From: Veillonella sp. VA139
Lineage (GTDB): Bacteria; Bacillota; Negativicutes; Veillonellales; Veillonellaceae
DNA length: 35,755 nt
Assembly (NCBI RefSeq): GCF_003992005.1
Contig: NZ_RQVL01000024.1
Coordinates: 1 to 35,755 of the forward strand
Direction: 5' to 3'
Shown here: positions 15,855-25,414 of the stretch, piece after piece
How the letters are laid out: each line of letters begins with the position of its first letter
Numbering within the stretch: the stretch's first letter is position 1
Notes under the pieces: model-generated
What the model was told of the DNA's origin: nothing
Seen by the model: the letters and a program-made list of their open reading frames with translations, nothing else
Databases searched by the model: none
Translations under genes and position numbers: made by a program

Positions 15855-16085
15855 ATGAGCACATTTGACAAAGTAAAAGCTATTGTTGTTGAACAATTGG
15901 GCGTTGACGAATCTGAAGTGGCTATCGATTCCACTTTCATCGATGATTTGGGCGCTGACTCTCTTGACATCGTTGAGTTGATCATGGCATTTGAAGAGGA
16001 ATTCAATATTGAAATCCCTGATGATGTTGCTGAAAAAATCAAAACTGTAAAAGACACAGTTGATTACATCGATTCTACAAAATAA
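15855..16085 (+). CDS. acpP: Acyl carrier protein
   Basis: The 76-residue acidic protein carries growing acyl chains. Ser36 in GADSLDIVE is the 4'-phosphopantetheine attachment site. AAAGGAGGT (15838-15846) is an almost perfect complement of the 16S rRNA end, about 8 bases before the ATG, which fits the large amounts of this protein that cells need. A GTG in frame at 15846 lies inside that Shine-Dalgarno and is not the start. A strong hairpin follows at 16097-16141. Confidence 0.98.
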   Translation: MSTFDKVKAIVVEQLGVDESEVAIDSTFIDDLGADSLDIVELIMAFEEEFNIEIPDDVAEKIKTVKDTVDYIDSTK

Positions 16086-16096
16086 GTCTTAGTACT

Positions 16097-16141
16097 TATG
16101 CACCACGAAAGGGGGCAGGGCCCCCTTAGTGGATGTGCATA
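16097..16141 (+). promoter_or_regulatory. Three-part intercistronic hairpin after acpP
   Basis: AAGGGGGC (16109-16116) pairs perfectly with GCCCCCTT (16120-16127) around a 3-base loop. TATGCAC (16097-16103) pairs with GTGCATA (16135-16141) outside it, and CAC/GTG can pair in between. No T-run follows, so this is not a standard terminator. The outer arm ends at the base before the Shine-Dalgarno of the next gene. It may protect the acpP message from 3' exonucleases or lower expression of the genes after it. Confidence 0.7.
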
Positions 16142-16155
16142 TAGGAGGAATAATA

Positions 16156-17112
16156 GTGAAACTCCCTGAACTTAGAATAGGGAAATTGGTAGCCAAAGTA
16201 CCAGTAATTCAAGGTGGAATGGCAATCCGATTGTCTACAGCTCGGTTGGCTGCAGCAGTTGCAAATGAAGGTGGTATCGGCCTGATTGCAGCATCTGGCA
16301 TGCCTTTTGATGAATTACGATACGAAATACAATTAGCAAGAAAATTATCGCCTACGGGCATTATCGGTATAAATGCAATGGTAGCCGCTACGGAATTTTT
16401 AGGCCTTGTAAAAACGGCCATTGAAGAGGGCATTGACCTTGTTGTAGCTGGCGCTGGATTTTCCAGAGATATGTTTGCCTTAGGACGTGAATCTGGTACA
16501 CCTATCGTACCTATCGTATCCACGCCTAAATTAGCGCGTATTTCTGAAGGATTAGGAGCCTCTGCAGTCATTGTGGAAGGTTGTGAAGCAGGTGGTCATT
16601 TAGGTACAGATCGCTCTTCTCGTGAGTTAGTACCAGAAGTGGTAGCCGCTGTAAAAAACATTCCAGTCATTGGTGCTGGTGGGGTTCTTGATGGAGCAGA
16701 TATTGTAGAGATGATTAAACTTGGTGCTAGTGGTGTACAAATGGGAAGCCGTTTTGCTGCTAGTGTGGAGTGTAATGCCTCTGATGAATTGAAAAAAATG
16801 TACGTTCGTGCAGATGCTCCAGAAGATATTGTCTTGATTCAAAGTCCAGTAGGACTTCCAGGACAAGCGTTGCGTAATAAGTTTGCAGAAACAGTGTTAG
16901 ACGGTACAGTACCGCCACCAACAGAATGTCATCGATGCTTGAAGCATTGTTCTCACAAATTCTGTATTATTAAAGCCCTTTCACGTGCGCAACAAGGTGA
17001 CGTGGAAACGGGATTAGTATTCTCGGGTAATAATATGCGAAAAGTAGACTCCATATTACCTGTGAATGAGATTTTTGCTCGCCTAGTTTCAGAGGCAGCA
17101 GCTATTGATTAA
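16156..17112 (+). CDS. Second FabK / nitronate monooxygenase-family flavoprotein with Cys cluster
   Basis: The 318-residue protein is an FMN TIM-barrel oxidoreductase of the FabK / 2-nitropropane dioxygenase family. It has PVIQGGMAIRLSTARLAAAVANEGG, the VEGCEAGGHLGTD phosphate-binding region, IGAGGVLDG and QMGSRFAAS. Unlike the fabK at 13167 it has a C-terminal Cys cluster, Cys258-x2-Cys261-x3-Cys265-x4-Cys270 with several His, which could hold zinc or an Fe-S centre. The start is the GTG at 16156, 7 bases after AGGAGG. Lying between acpP and fabF it may be a second enoyl reductase or a redox enzyme acting on acyl-ACP, but no substrate can be read. Confidence 0.85.
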   Translation: MKLPELRIGKLVAKVPVIQGGMAIRLSTARLAAAVANEGGIGLIAASGMPFDELRYEIQLARKLSPTGIIGINAMVAATEFLGLVKTAIEEGIDLVVAGAGFSRDMFALGRESGTPIVPIVSTPKLARISEGLGASAVIVEGCEAGGHLGTDRSSRELVPEVVAAVKNIPVIGAGGVLDGADIVEMIKLGASGVQMGSRFAASVECNASDELKKMYVRADAPEDIVLIQSPVGLPGQALRNKFAETVLDGTVPPPTECHRCLKHCSHKFCIIKALSRAQQGDVETGLVFSGNNMRKVDSILPVNEIFARLVSEAAAID

Positions 17113-17135
17113 TGAGATTATAAAGAGGTGGAATA

Positions 17136-18380
17136 ATGGAAAGACGTGTTGTTATTACTGGTTTAGGTGCTGTGACACCAGTGGGAATCGGTAAAGATGA
17201 CTTTTACAATGCATTGTTACGTGGCGAATCTGGTATCGGACCAATTACTCGATTTGATGCAAGTGAGTATGCAACTCGTATTGCAGGTGAAATTAAAGAT
17301 TTCGACCCAACACAATTTGGGATTGATAAAAAAGAAGCACGCCGTATGGATCGCTCCGCAGCATTTGCGATTGCAGCTTCTGTGTTAGCGAAACAAGATG
17401 CTGATTTAGATTTAGATAAAGAAGACTTAGATCGTTGCGGTACTGTAGTAGGTACAGGTATCGGTGGTATTGATTCCATCCATGATGTATATGTGACATT
17501 ATTTGAAAAAGGTCCAGGTCGTGTAAGTCCCTTTGCAGTGCCTATGATGATAGCTAACATGGTATCTGGTCGTGTATCTATTCAATTGGGATTACGTGGA
17601 CCAGTGGAAACTGTGGTAACAGCTTGTACTTCTGGTACTAATGCAATTGGTGAAGCATTCCGTATGATTGCGCATGGTCAAGCAGATATTATGTTTGCTG
17701 GTGGTACAGAAGCGGCAGTTTCTCCAGCAGCAGTAGCTGGTTTCGCATCTATGAAAGCCATGTCTACACGCAATGATGAGCCTACAAAAGCATCTCGTCC
17801 ATTTGCAGCTGACCGCGATGGATTCGTTATGGGTGAAGGATCTGGTATGATTGTTCTTGAAGAGTTAGAACACGCAAAAGCACGTGGTGCGCATATCTAC
17901 GCAGAAGTTGTTGGATATGGAACGAATGGTGATGCATATCATATTTCTTCTCCAGCACCAGGTGGTACACAAGCTCGTAAATGTATGGAATTAGCATTAA
18001 ATGATGCGGGTATCAAACCAGAAGAAGTTGACTATATCAACGCTCATGGCACATCTACATCCATTAATGATGCAAATGAAACTTTGGCAATTAAACAATT
18101 ATTTGGAGATCATGCTAGCAAATTAGCAGTAAACTCCACAAAATCTATGACAGGTCACTTATTAGGTGCGGCTGGTGCTATTGAAGCAATTGTTATGGCA
18201 ATGGCTATTGAAACTGGCAAAGTACATCCAACAATTAACTTAGATAATCCAGATCCAGAATTGGATTTAGATTATGTATCTGACGGAGCTCGTGATATGA
18301 AAGTTGATGTAGCTCTTTCCAATTCCTTTGGTTTCGGTGGACACAACGGTACTATCGTTGTTCGTCGTTACGAGGCATAG
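17136..18380 (+). CDS. fabF: 3-oxoacyl-ACP synthase II (KAS II)
   Basis: FabF elongates acyl-ACP with malonyl-ACP. The 414-residue product starts RRVVITGLGAVTPVG and has catalytic Cys164 in TACTSG, the first catalytic His in NAHGTSTSIND and the second in KSMTGHLLGAAG, and ends SNSFGFGGHNG. AGAGGTGG precedes the ATG. Two bases separate its stop codon from rnc. Confidence 0.98.
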   Translation: MERRVVITGLGAVTPVGIGKDDFYNALLRGESGIGPITRFDASEYATRIAGEIKDFDPTQFGIDKKEARRMDRSAAFAIAASVLAKQDADLDLDKEDLDRCGTVVGTGIGGIDSIHDVYVTLFEKGPGRVSPFAVPMMIANMVSGRVSIQLGLRGPVETVVTACTSGTNAIGEAFRMIAHGQADIMFAGGTEAAVSPAAVAGFASMKAMSTRNDEPTKASRPFAADRDGFVMGEGSGMIVLEELEHAKARGAHIYAEVVGYGTNGDAYHISSPAPGGTQARKCMELALNDAGIKPEEVDYINAHGTSTSINDANETLAIKQLFGDHASKLAVNSTKSMTGHLLGAAGAIEAIVMAMAIETGKVHPTINLDNPDPELDLDYVSDGARDMKVDVALSNSFGFGGHNGTIVVRRYEA

Positions 18381-18382
18381 TT

Positions 18383-19114
18383 GTGAGTGTTCCTAAAAGT
18401 AGCAAAGTAATTAGCAAGGCTCGTGAAGAATCACTTCACGAGCTTATTGCGAATTTACATTTGCCAATACAAAATATAGGCACTTTGAATCGTGCTTTGA
18501 CACATTCTTCCTATGCGAATGAACATAAGTTATCCCATGAACACCATAATGAGCGCTTAGAGTTCTTAGGGGATGCGGTATTAGATCTCATCATAGGAGA
18601 ATATTTATTTACTACATATCCAGAAATGACTGAGGGTGAACTGACACGCTTAAAAGCTTGTACTGTATGTGAAGGTTCTTTAGCTGAATGTAGTCGTACC
18701 TTGGAATTAGGTACATACCTACGATTAGGCAGAGGAGAGCGTCACTGTGGTGGGGCTAATCGAAACTCTATTTTAGCAGATACTTTTGAGGCTGTCTTAG
18801 GAGCTATCTATTTAGAGTGTGGTTACGAAGTGGGAAAACAGTTTGTTTTGAGTCATTTGCATGGATATCTCCAAATGGCACTTTCAGGAAAAGTAGGAAA
18901 AGATTTTAAAACCTTACTCCAAGAGTTAGTACAACAAAAAGGGGAATGCGTGATTCAGTACCATGTCATTGATGAACAGGGACCAGATCACAATAAATTC
19001 TTTACTATGGAAGTGGTCGTTGATGGAATTCCATCAGGGGTAGGTTCTGGACGAAATAAAAAAGTAGCAGCTCAAGCAGCTGCAAAAGAAGCATATGAAA
19101 AGCTTATACAATAG
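18383..19114 (+). CDS. rnc: Ribonuclease III
   Basis: RNase III cuts double-stranded RNA, including rRNA precursors. The 243-residue product has the signature ERLEFLGDAVLDLIIGEYLF at residues 57-76 with the metal-binding acidic residues, a second acidic cluster near LADTFEAVLGAIYLE, and a C-terminal double-stranded-RNA-binding domain ending KKVAAQAAAKEAYEKL. The start is GTG at 18383 with a weak GAGG inside fabF. It is the last gene of the fab operon, as in many Firmicutes. Confidence 0.96.
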   Translation: MSVPKSSKVISKAREESLHELIANLHLPIQNIGTLNRALTHSSYANEHKLSHEHHNERLEFLGDAVLDLIIGEYLFTTYPEMTEGELTRLKACTVCEGSLAECSRTLELGTYLRLGRGERHCGGANRNSILADTFEAVLGAIYLECGYEVGKQFVLSHLHGYLQMALSGKVGKDFKTLLQELVQQKGECVIQYHVIDEQGPDHNKFFTMEVVVDGIPSGVGSGRNKKVAAQAAAKEAYEKLIQ

Positions 19115-19124
19115 TAAGGATTGA

Positions 19125-19148
19125 GGGGTGGGGAACCACTCCCTTTTT
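19125..19148 (+). terminator. Terminator of the fab-rnc operon
   Basis: A 7-bp stem (19125-19131 with 19136-19142, one G-T pair) around a GGAA tetraloop is followed by TTTTT. It lies 10 bases after the rnc stop codon. Confidence 0.8.
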
Positions 19149-19197
19149 CTTTGATGAGGTTTACACACACGAAATACCTATAGTTAAGGGGGATCCT

Positions 19198-20265
19198 ATG
19201 AGGAATGTAAAAAAAGAGAAAACTAGACTACTTCCATTTTTTATTCCTCATATTGGGTGCCCTTATATTTGTGTATTTTGTAATCAGCCACGTATTTCTG
19301 GACAACAAGAAATGGTATCGGTGGATACTATCCGTAGGTCCATTCGTGAGGTAATATCTGAACAAGGTCACAAAGGACAATGGGAAGTGGCATACTTTGG
19401 CGGTAGCTTTACGGCGATACCACAAGAAGTGCAAAATACATTATTGGAGCCTGCTACAGAAGCATTTCAACAGGGATTAATTCAAGGAATCCGCTTGTCT
19501 ACTCGACCTGATGCGATCAGAGAAGATCGATTGAAAGAGCTTTATACTAGTGGTGTAAGAACCATTGAATTAGGGGTACAAACATTAGATGAAGATATGC
19601 TTGTAGATGCTAAACGAGGGCATACGGTAGAAGATGTGGAACAGGCCTGTAAGATGATACGTGAACAAGGGATAACCTTGGGCATACAATTGCTTCCAGG
19701 TTTACCTGGTGAGACATGGACGACACTAGTTAATACGGCGGTGAAAGCCGGTCAATTACAGGCTGACTTATGTCGCATTTATCCTGTGATTGTTATTGCA
19801 GATACCGAACTAGCTGATCGTGTCCGTGAAGGTAGTTATGTACCATTAACAATAGAACAAGCGGTAGTCTATAGTGCTTTTTTAAAATCCTATTTAGAAG
19901 GCAAAGGTACACAGATCATACGTGTAGGATTACAAAGTACAGAAGATTTTGATGCTGGTCGAGGTATTGTAGGAGGACCCTATGCTCCTGCTTTTGGAGA
20001 ATTGGTAGTCAATTATGAATGGCTTCAAGCTATCCAGCAAACCATAGAAGAACACCTTGAAGTATTTGGTATGATTCATAAGGTCATTGTAGAATATCCA
20101 AGACCTTTTACCTCAAAGATACGTGGGTTGAAGAACAGAAATATAGAGTACTTTGGACAGGAATATAAGCAGATAGAATGGAATTGGCAAGAAAAACAGG
20201 AAAATAATAATACTGGAGTATTGCATGTCATGATAGATCATATACTATATAGCTTGCCTCTTTAA
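19198..20265 (+). CDS. Elp3-like radical SAM protein
   Basis: The 355-residue product is a radical SAM enzyme. The cluster-binding Cys-x3-Cys-x2-Cys (GCPYICVFCNQ) is at about residues 20-29, and the SAM-binding YFGGSFTAIP follows near residue 73. The ELGVQTLDEDML block and LLPGLPGE resemble the Elp3/HemN-like barrel. No acetyltransferase domain is attached, unlike true Elp3. Genes of this type commonly sit between rnc and smc in Clostridia and Negativicutes, but I know of no firm function. AAGGGGGA precedes the ATG. A short stretch after the rnc terminator must hold its promoter; TATAGT at 19179-19184 is a possible -10. Confidence 0.85.
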   Translation: MRNVKKEKTRLLPFFIPHIGCPYICVFCNQPRISGQQEMVSVDTIRRSIREVISEQGHKGQWEVAYFGGSFTAIPQEVQNTLLEPATEAFQQGLIQGIRLSTRPDAIREDRLKELYTSGVRTIELGVQTLDEDMLVDAKRGHTVEDVEQACKMIREQGITLGIQLLPGLPGETWTTLVNTAVKAGQLQADLCRIYPVIVIADTELADRVREGSYVPLTIEQAVVYSAFLKSYLEGKGTQIIRVGLQSTEDFDAGRGIVGGPYAPAFGELVVNYEWLQAIQQTIEEHLEVFGMIHKVIVEYPRPFTSKIRGLKNRNIEYFGQEYKQIEWNWQEKQENNNTGVLHVMIDHILYSLPL

Positions 20266-20425
20266 ATAGCGGGTTATGGTTATATAACAATGGATTGACT
20301 AGTATTCTGTAGAGAGTATGTGATGAGAGGTTGGAAATAGGTATCAGCTTAGTATATAGTATGAACAATATGTTATATTGTTTAAATTTGAAACATACCT
20401 ATGTATACATAGAAAGGAAGCAGTC

Positions 20426-23400
20426 ATGCAATTATTGCGACTAGAAATGAAAGGATTCAAGTCCTTTGCTGATAAAACGGTAGTGTCTTTTTCTCCAGGC
20501 ATGACTGGGATTGTAGGCCCTAATGGTAGTGGTAAAAGTAATATTACTGATGCGATTCGCTGGGTCTTAGGGGAATCGAATGTACGCCATTTGCGTGGAC
20601 AAAAAGCAGAAGATATTATTTTTTCTGGCACAGAAGCTCGTCGCCCTCACAATACGGCAGAGGTAAACTTAATTTTTGATAACAGTGATGGCACTTTGGG
20701 CAAAGAATTAGCAGAAGTTGTTATCACACGCCGTATGTATCGCAATGGTGAAAGTGAATTCCAAATCAATAAGAGAAATTGCCGGTTAAAAGATATTCAT
20801 CTATTATTAGCTGATACAGGCTTAGGTAAAGATTCTATGGCCATCATCGGGCAGAATCGTATCGATGCTATCTTGAATAGTAAACCAGAAGAACGTCGCT
20901 TAATTTTTGAAGATGTGGCAGGTATCTCGCGCTTTAAAATGAATAAAGAAGATGCCATTCGGCGTATCAATAGTACAGATCGTAATATGGAACGATTAGA
21001 TGATGTGATGAGTACGCTGGGCGATCAATTAATAGAATTAGAGGCGAAAGCTAATGTGACACGTGAGTACAATACATTATCACAAGATAAACGTAGCTAT
21101 GATGGAGCTATAGCCTTTCACGAATATAAAACAGCGGATCGTTTATTTACACGCCAAGAAAATGAAAACTTATCCTACCTACGTGAGCAAGAAGAATTAG
21201 AAACTAGTTTAGATGCCATTCAAGAGACCTATAAGACTACACAAAATGAGCTTCAATCATTTCGTGAAACCAACCAAAGTATGGAAGATGAATATGCCAC
21301 TTTACAAGGTAAATTAGGGGAACTGACTGGACAAATTGAAGTAGCACGGCTAAAAGAAGCCAACATGGTGGAAGAATTAAAAGATGGTGAAGAACGGCTA
21401 ACAACTTGGAAAGAAGAACTGAAAGAAAAAGAGGAACAGTATGACCGTGATTTAGCATCCTTGAAAGAGGAAGAAAATACTTTAGAAGTCATTGGCAAAG
21501 ATGTGAAACAGGCTGAATCTAATTTGAAAAATACTCGAGACTCTCTTAGTCAGGTGAAAGCTAATTTAGATGGTATGCGTGTTGCTGAGCAACATGCTCA
21601 TGAGCGTCATATTCGTGTTGTTCGTGAGTTGGAAGAAGCTCGCCATCAATTAGCAAGAGCAAAAGAGTTAGAAACACAAAAGAAAGATGATGTGCAACGC
21701 TTACAAGCGACCTTGCAAGATTTAGAGCAATCTATGACACAGGCAAAAGCACAATTAGAGGCGCAACAACAGGTTGTTAGTGAAGCACAGGAAGCATTGC
21801 AGACAGCCCGTCAATCTTTGGCAAATATAGAGAGCAAACGCAGTCAAGCAAATCAGCAACTTATAGAAACTCAGAGAGAGTTGCAAGCTAAAGAAGGTCG
21901 TTTAGAACTGTTACATAGCTGGGAAGAGCTACACGAAGGTTATTTAGAAGGTACAAAACATGTGTTACAAGCCAAAGAAAGGTGGTCTTCTCATATTCGT
22001 GGAGCTATTGGTGATGTATTCACTGTGGAAGAAAAATTCCTAGTGGCCATTGAAACGGCTTTAGGTGGTGCTATTCATCAAGTTATCACAGACACTGCAA
22101 AGATTGCTTCTGAAGCAGTACAATACTTAAAACGCACACAAGGTGGTCGAGTTACGTTTTTACCGATGGATATGGTACGAGGAAAACGTCTGGATCATAA
22201 AGCCTTAACATCGCCTTATGTATTGGGATTAGGTGTAGACTGCATTCAATTTGATACACAATATACAGGCATATTTAATCAGCTATTAGGGCGTACTTTG
22301 ATTGTAGATACCTTGGACCATGGATTAGCATTGCAAAAAGAATATCATCAACAATTGCGGATTGTTACCTTAACAGGAGAGCAATTACAACCAGGTGGTG
22401 CTCTAACAGGTGGTGCTACAAAACGGAAAAAAGTATCTATCTTATCTCGTAAAGAAGAGCAAGACACATTACAGAAAGATATTCATACATTACGTGATAC
22501 AGCACAGGTGTTGCAACATACGTTACAAGGACTAGACAAAGAAATAGAAGCTTTGATACAGTCTGGTAAGGGGTTACGTCAAACCTATGAACAAGAAGAG
22601 TTGCAATTACGTAGTTTACAACAAGAGCAGCAACGATCCCAAGGTGAGCAAGCTAACTTAAGTGGAATGGCGCAGACCTATCATGAGGAACTAGAAAAGA
22701 CTCAAGAAAAGCAAACTACCTTAGGGGCTAACATTAAAAGGCTGGCAGATGAACTTTCACAGTTGGAAAATAGAGAAGGACATCAAGAGCAAGTCACGAC
22801 TTTGGTTGCTCAAGAGCAAACGTTACAAGACCGAGAACGTGAGCAAAATGAAGAATTGCAAGGAGTACGCTTACGATGGGAACAATCTAGATTGTTGTTA
22901 GAACAAAGCAAAAAAGAATTATCACAGTTAGAACAACATATCAAAGATAAGGAAATAAATATTACAAGCTTAGATAGACGATTAAGCCAATTAGGTGAAG
23001 ACGTTATACGCTTAGGTGGTGAACCAGCGTTAGCATTAGAATCAGAGAAGCAAGCAATAGAAAAACGGGTAGCAGCTATTGGAGAAGCTCGTAAAGGTGG
23101 ACAAGAAAAAGTACGTGCTTGGGAGTTGCAATTAAATCAACTGCAAGAAGAGCGAAACCAAAAAGAACAACGCCAACGGATAGTGCAAAAGAAATTGGTA
23201 GACCTACAAGAAGGATTAACAAAATATCAATTACAAGGCGAACAAGCATTGGAACAATTGGGCGCTTTAGGGTATACTAAACAAGAGGCACAGAATATAC
23301 ACTTAGGTGGCTCCGTACATGAGTGGAAACGACAACAGGCGAACTTGGCAAAACAGATTGAAAGCTTAGGGGCTATCAATCCTAATGCGATTGCAGAATA

Positions 23401-23989
23401 TGAAGAAGCGGAAGAAAGGCTAGCATTCTATGATGCACAAAAAGAAGATTTGGTGACAGCGAAAGAGCAACTCGAAGGCGTTATCGCTGAAATTGATGGG
23501 GCTATGTCTGAACAGTTGCAAGGAGTTCTTACAGAGATTCGTGAGAAATTCCAGCATGTCTTCTCCCAATTGTTTGGAGGCGGTACTGCACAAATCGTGG
23601 CATCGAACCCAGAATCAATTTTAGAAAGTGGCATTGATTTTTATATCCAACCGCCAGGAAAGAAGCGCCAACAATTGAGCTTATTATCTGGTGGGGAACG
23701 AGCATTGACGGTCATTGCATTATTGTTTGCATTGCTGGATTATCGACCAGCTCCATTCTGTGTACTTGACGAAGTGGACGCTGCTTTAGATGATGCCAAT
23801 GTGGAACGATTTAGCCAATATTTGCATAACTTGGGGGATGCCACACAATTTATCGTGGTGACCCATCGTAAACGGACCATGGAATCAGCTCATGTCTTAC
23901 AAGGGGTGACTATGGTGGAACGAGGGGTGTCACGTCTATTAACAGTAGCCTTTGATGAAGTAAAGGAGAACAGCGATTATGGCATTTAG
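20426..23989 (+). CDS. smc: Chromosome partition protein SMC
   Basis: SMC is the ATPase of the ScpA-ScpB condensin that organises and segregates the chromosome. The 1187-residue product is the normal length. It has Walker A GPNGSGKSN at 31-39, two long heptad-rich coiled coils, a hinge at about 520-680, the signature LSGGERALT near 1087 and Walker B FCVLDEVDAALDD near 1110. The frame is open from 20378, but AAAGGA plus the conserved start MQLLRLEMKGFKSFADK fix the ATG at 20426. The preceding 160 bases contain a weak TTGACT (20295-20300) with TATGTG (20317-20322) and a palindrome GTTATATAAC. The 3' end overlaps ftsY by 11 bases. Confidence 0.97.
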   Translation: MQLLRLEMKGFKSFADKTVVSFSPGMTGIVGPNGSGKSNITDAIRWVLGESNVRHLRGQKAEDIIFSGTEARRPHNTAEVNLIFDNSDGTLGKELAEVVITRRMYRNGESEFQINKRNCRLKDIHLLLADTGLGKDSMAIIGQNRIDAILNSKPEERRLIFEDVAGISRFKMNKEDAIRRINSTDRNMERLDDVMSTLGDQLIELEAKANVTREYNTLSQDKRSYDGAIAFHEYKTADRLFTRQENENLSYLREQEELETSLDAIQETYKTTQNELQSFRETNQSMEDEYATLQGKLGELTGQIEVARLKEANMVEELKDGEERLTTWKEELKEKEEQYDRDLASLKEEENTLEVIGKDVKQAESNLKNTRDSLSQVKANLDGMRVAEQHAHERHIRVVRELEEARHQLARAKELETQKKDDVQRLQATLQDLEQSMTQAKAQLEAQQQVVSEAQEALQTARQSLANIESKRSQANQQLIETQRELQAKEGRLELLHSWEELHEGYLEGTKHVLQAKERWSSHIRGAIGDVFTVEEKFLVAIETALGGAIHQVITDTAKIASEAVQYLKRTQGGRVTFLPMDMVRGKRLDHKALTSPYVLGLGVDCIQFDTQYTGIFNQLLGRTLIVDTLDHGLALQKEYHQQLRIVTLTGEQLQPGGALTGGATKRKKVSILSRKEEQDTLQKDIHTLRDTAQVLQHTLQGLDKEIEALIQSGKGLRQTYEQEELQLRSLQQEQQRSQGEQANLSGMAQTYHEELEKTQEKQTTLGANIKRLADELSQLENREGHQEQVTTLVAQEQTLQDREREQNEELQGVRLRWEQSRLLLEQSKKELSQLEQHIKDKEINITSLDRRLSQLGEDVIRLGGEPALALESEKQAIEKRVAAIGEARKGGQEKVRAWELQLNQLQEERNQKEQRQRIVQKKLVDLQEGLTKYQLQGEQALEQLGALGYTKQEAQNIHLGGSVHEWKRQQANLAKQIESLGAINPNAIAEYEEAEERLAFYDAQKEDLVTAKEQLEGVIAEIDGAMSEQLQGVLTEIREKFQHVFSQLFGGGTAQIVASNPESILESGIDFYIQPPGKKRQQLSLLSGGERALTVIALLFALLDYRPAPFCVLDEVDAALDDANVERFSQYLHNLGDATQFIVVTHRKRTMESAHVLQGVTMVERGVSRLLTVAFDEVKENSDYGI

Positions 23990-24899
23990 TTTTTTTGACC
24001 GTGTGAAAGCGGGCTTAGAAAAGACAAAAAATAATTTTGTAAAAAAAGTAGAAACCATCGTTATCGGTTATGCAGAAATTGATGATGATTTTTTAGATGA
24101 TTTAGAAGCGACTATGCTAGTAGGTGATTTAGGTCCTAAAACAACGACGTATTTAATGAAAGAAATCCGCCGTGGTGTTACGGAAGGGATTATTAACAAC
24201 ACCAACGAAGTTATGCCTTTCATGGAAGAGCGCATTACAGAAATGTTAGGGGCTCAAGAGGAAGTGTTAGAGCTCCATAAACCAGAAGTAATCTTGGTAG
24301 TGGGTGTGAATGGTGTTGGTAAAACGACGACCATTGCAAAATTAGCCCATTACTATGCGGAGCAAGGGAAAAAAGTTATCATCGCAGCAGGAGACACATT
24401 CCGTGCCGCTGCATCTGAACAATTATCGATTTGGGCAGACCGTGTAGGTGTATCCATTGTAAAACATAAGGAAGGAGCGGATCCAGCAGCAGTGGTATTC
24501 GATGCCTGTGCCTCAGCAGTTGCTAAAGATGCAGACTTAGTTATTGTAGATACAGCAGGGCGCTTGCACACAAAAGTGAACCTTATGGAAGAATTGAAAA
24601 AAATTGGCCGTGTAGCAGACAAACAAATCCCAGGGGCACCGCATCAAACCTTATTAGTACTTGATGGCACTACAGGTCAAAATGCGGTGAGCCAAGCAAA
24701 ATTATTCGGCGAAGCAGTGCCTGTCACAGGGATCGTAGTGACGAAATTAGATGGCACCGCTAAAGGCGGTGTTGTGATTTCCATTAAGGAAGAATTGGGT
24801 GTTCCTGTGCGTTGGATTGGCGTAGGTGAACAAATGGATGATTTACGTCCTTTCAATGCAAAAGAATTTGCCAATGCCCTCTTCGACAAGGGAGAATAG
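23979..24899 (+). CDS. ftsY: Signal recognition particle receptor FtsY
   Basis: FtsY is the membrane-associated GTPase that receives SRP-ribosome complexes and passes them to the Sec translocon. The 306-residue product lacks the long acidic A domain of E. coli FtsY, as usual in Firmicutes. It has the N domain (FFDRVKAGLEKTKNNF), G1 GVNGVGKTTT at about 109-118, the AGDTFRAAASEQL insertion-box region, DTAGR near 190, TKLDGTAKGG near 255 and a C-terminal VPVRWIGVGEQMDDLRPF. AAAGGAG precedes the ATG inside the end of smc, so the two are coupled. Confidence 0.97.
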   Translation: MAFSFFDRVKAGLEKTKNNFVKKVETIVIGYAEIDDDFLDDLEATMLVGDLGPKTTTYLMKEIRRGVTEGIINNTNEVMPFMEERITEMLGAQEEVLELHKPEVILVVGVNGVGKTTTIAKLAHYYAEQGKKVIIAAGDTFRAAASEQLSIWADRVGVSIVKHKEGADPAAVVFDACASAVAKDADLVIVDTAGRLHTKVNLMEELKKIGRVADKQIPGAPHQTLLVLDGTTGQNAVSQAKLFGEAVPVTGIVVTKLDGTAKGGVVISIKEELGVPVRWIGVGEQMDDLRPFNAKEFANALFDKGE

Positions 24900-24905
24900 T
24901 GGACC

Positions 24906-25304
24906 ATGACTAGAAAGAAATTATATGAATACGTTGTGGACCAAAATGAAATGAATGGCTATGGTGTCGACGAGGAAGGCATTGAATGCGCCGTAGATAT
25001 TATGGAATTTGTAGGCGGTGATTTGTACAGACCTCTCACACGCTTACTCTTAAGTAATTGGAAAGAAATTGCTAGCCGTATTGAAAGTTACACCGATGAA
25101 CAGTGGAATTTTGTTCAGGGTATTGCAGAAAATATGAAGCAGTCATTAGAACATGACCACAGTGATGAAATTCATCATTTATCTGATTGTGGTATCGCCA
25201 TCTTCATCGAAATGTTAGAAGGAGATGACACAGCTACACAAACCTTGCAAGGGGATACACCAATTACAGAAGAAGAATTGCGACGTATCCGTGGCAAAGG
25301 GTAG
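24906..25304 (+). CDS. Conserved-looking hypothetical protein, 132 residues
   Basis: I do not recognise this gene. The product is acidic, apparently cytosolic, with no signal peptide, membrane segment, Cys pair or nucleotide-binding motif. It is probably mostly helical, with a region rich in Asp, His and Glu (LEHDHSDEIHHLSDCG, about residues 80-95) that could bind metal. It starts 6 bases after ftsY, with GGAGA near the ftsY stop codon as a possible Shine-Dalgarno, so it is likely the last gene of the smc-ftsY transcript. In Bacilli this position holds ylxM-ffh, which this is not. Confidence 0.7.
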   Translation: MTRKKLYEYVVDQNEMNGYGVDEEGIECAVDIMEFVGGDLYRPLTRLLLSNWKEIASRIESYTDEQWNFVQGIAENMKQSLEHDHSDEIHHLSDCGIAIFIEMLEGDDTATQTLQGDTPITEEELRRIRGKG

Positions 25305-25414
25305 CTGTATGTTGCGGAGTAATAGAAATACAACAATAGATAGTAAGTAATTGTGGGCATTATTTCCTAGGTCTTAATGAGTCTAGTAATACAATAAACA
25401 TATAGCAGATAGTG

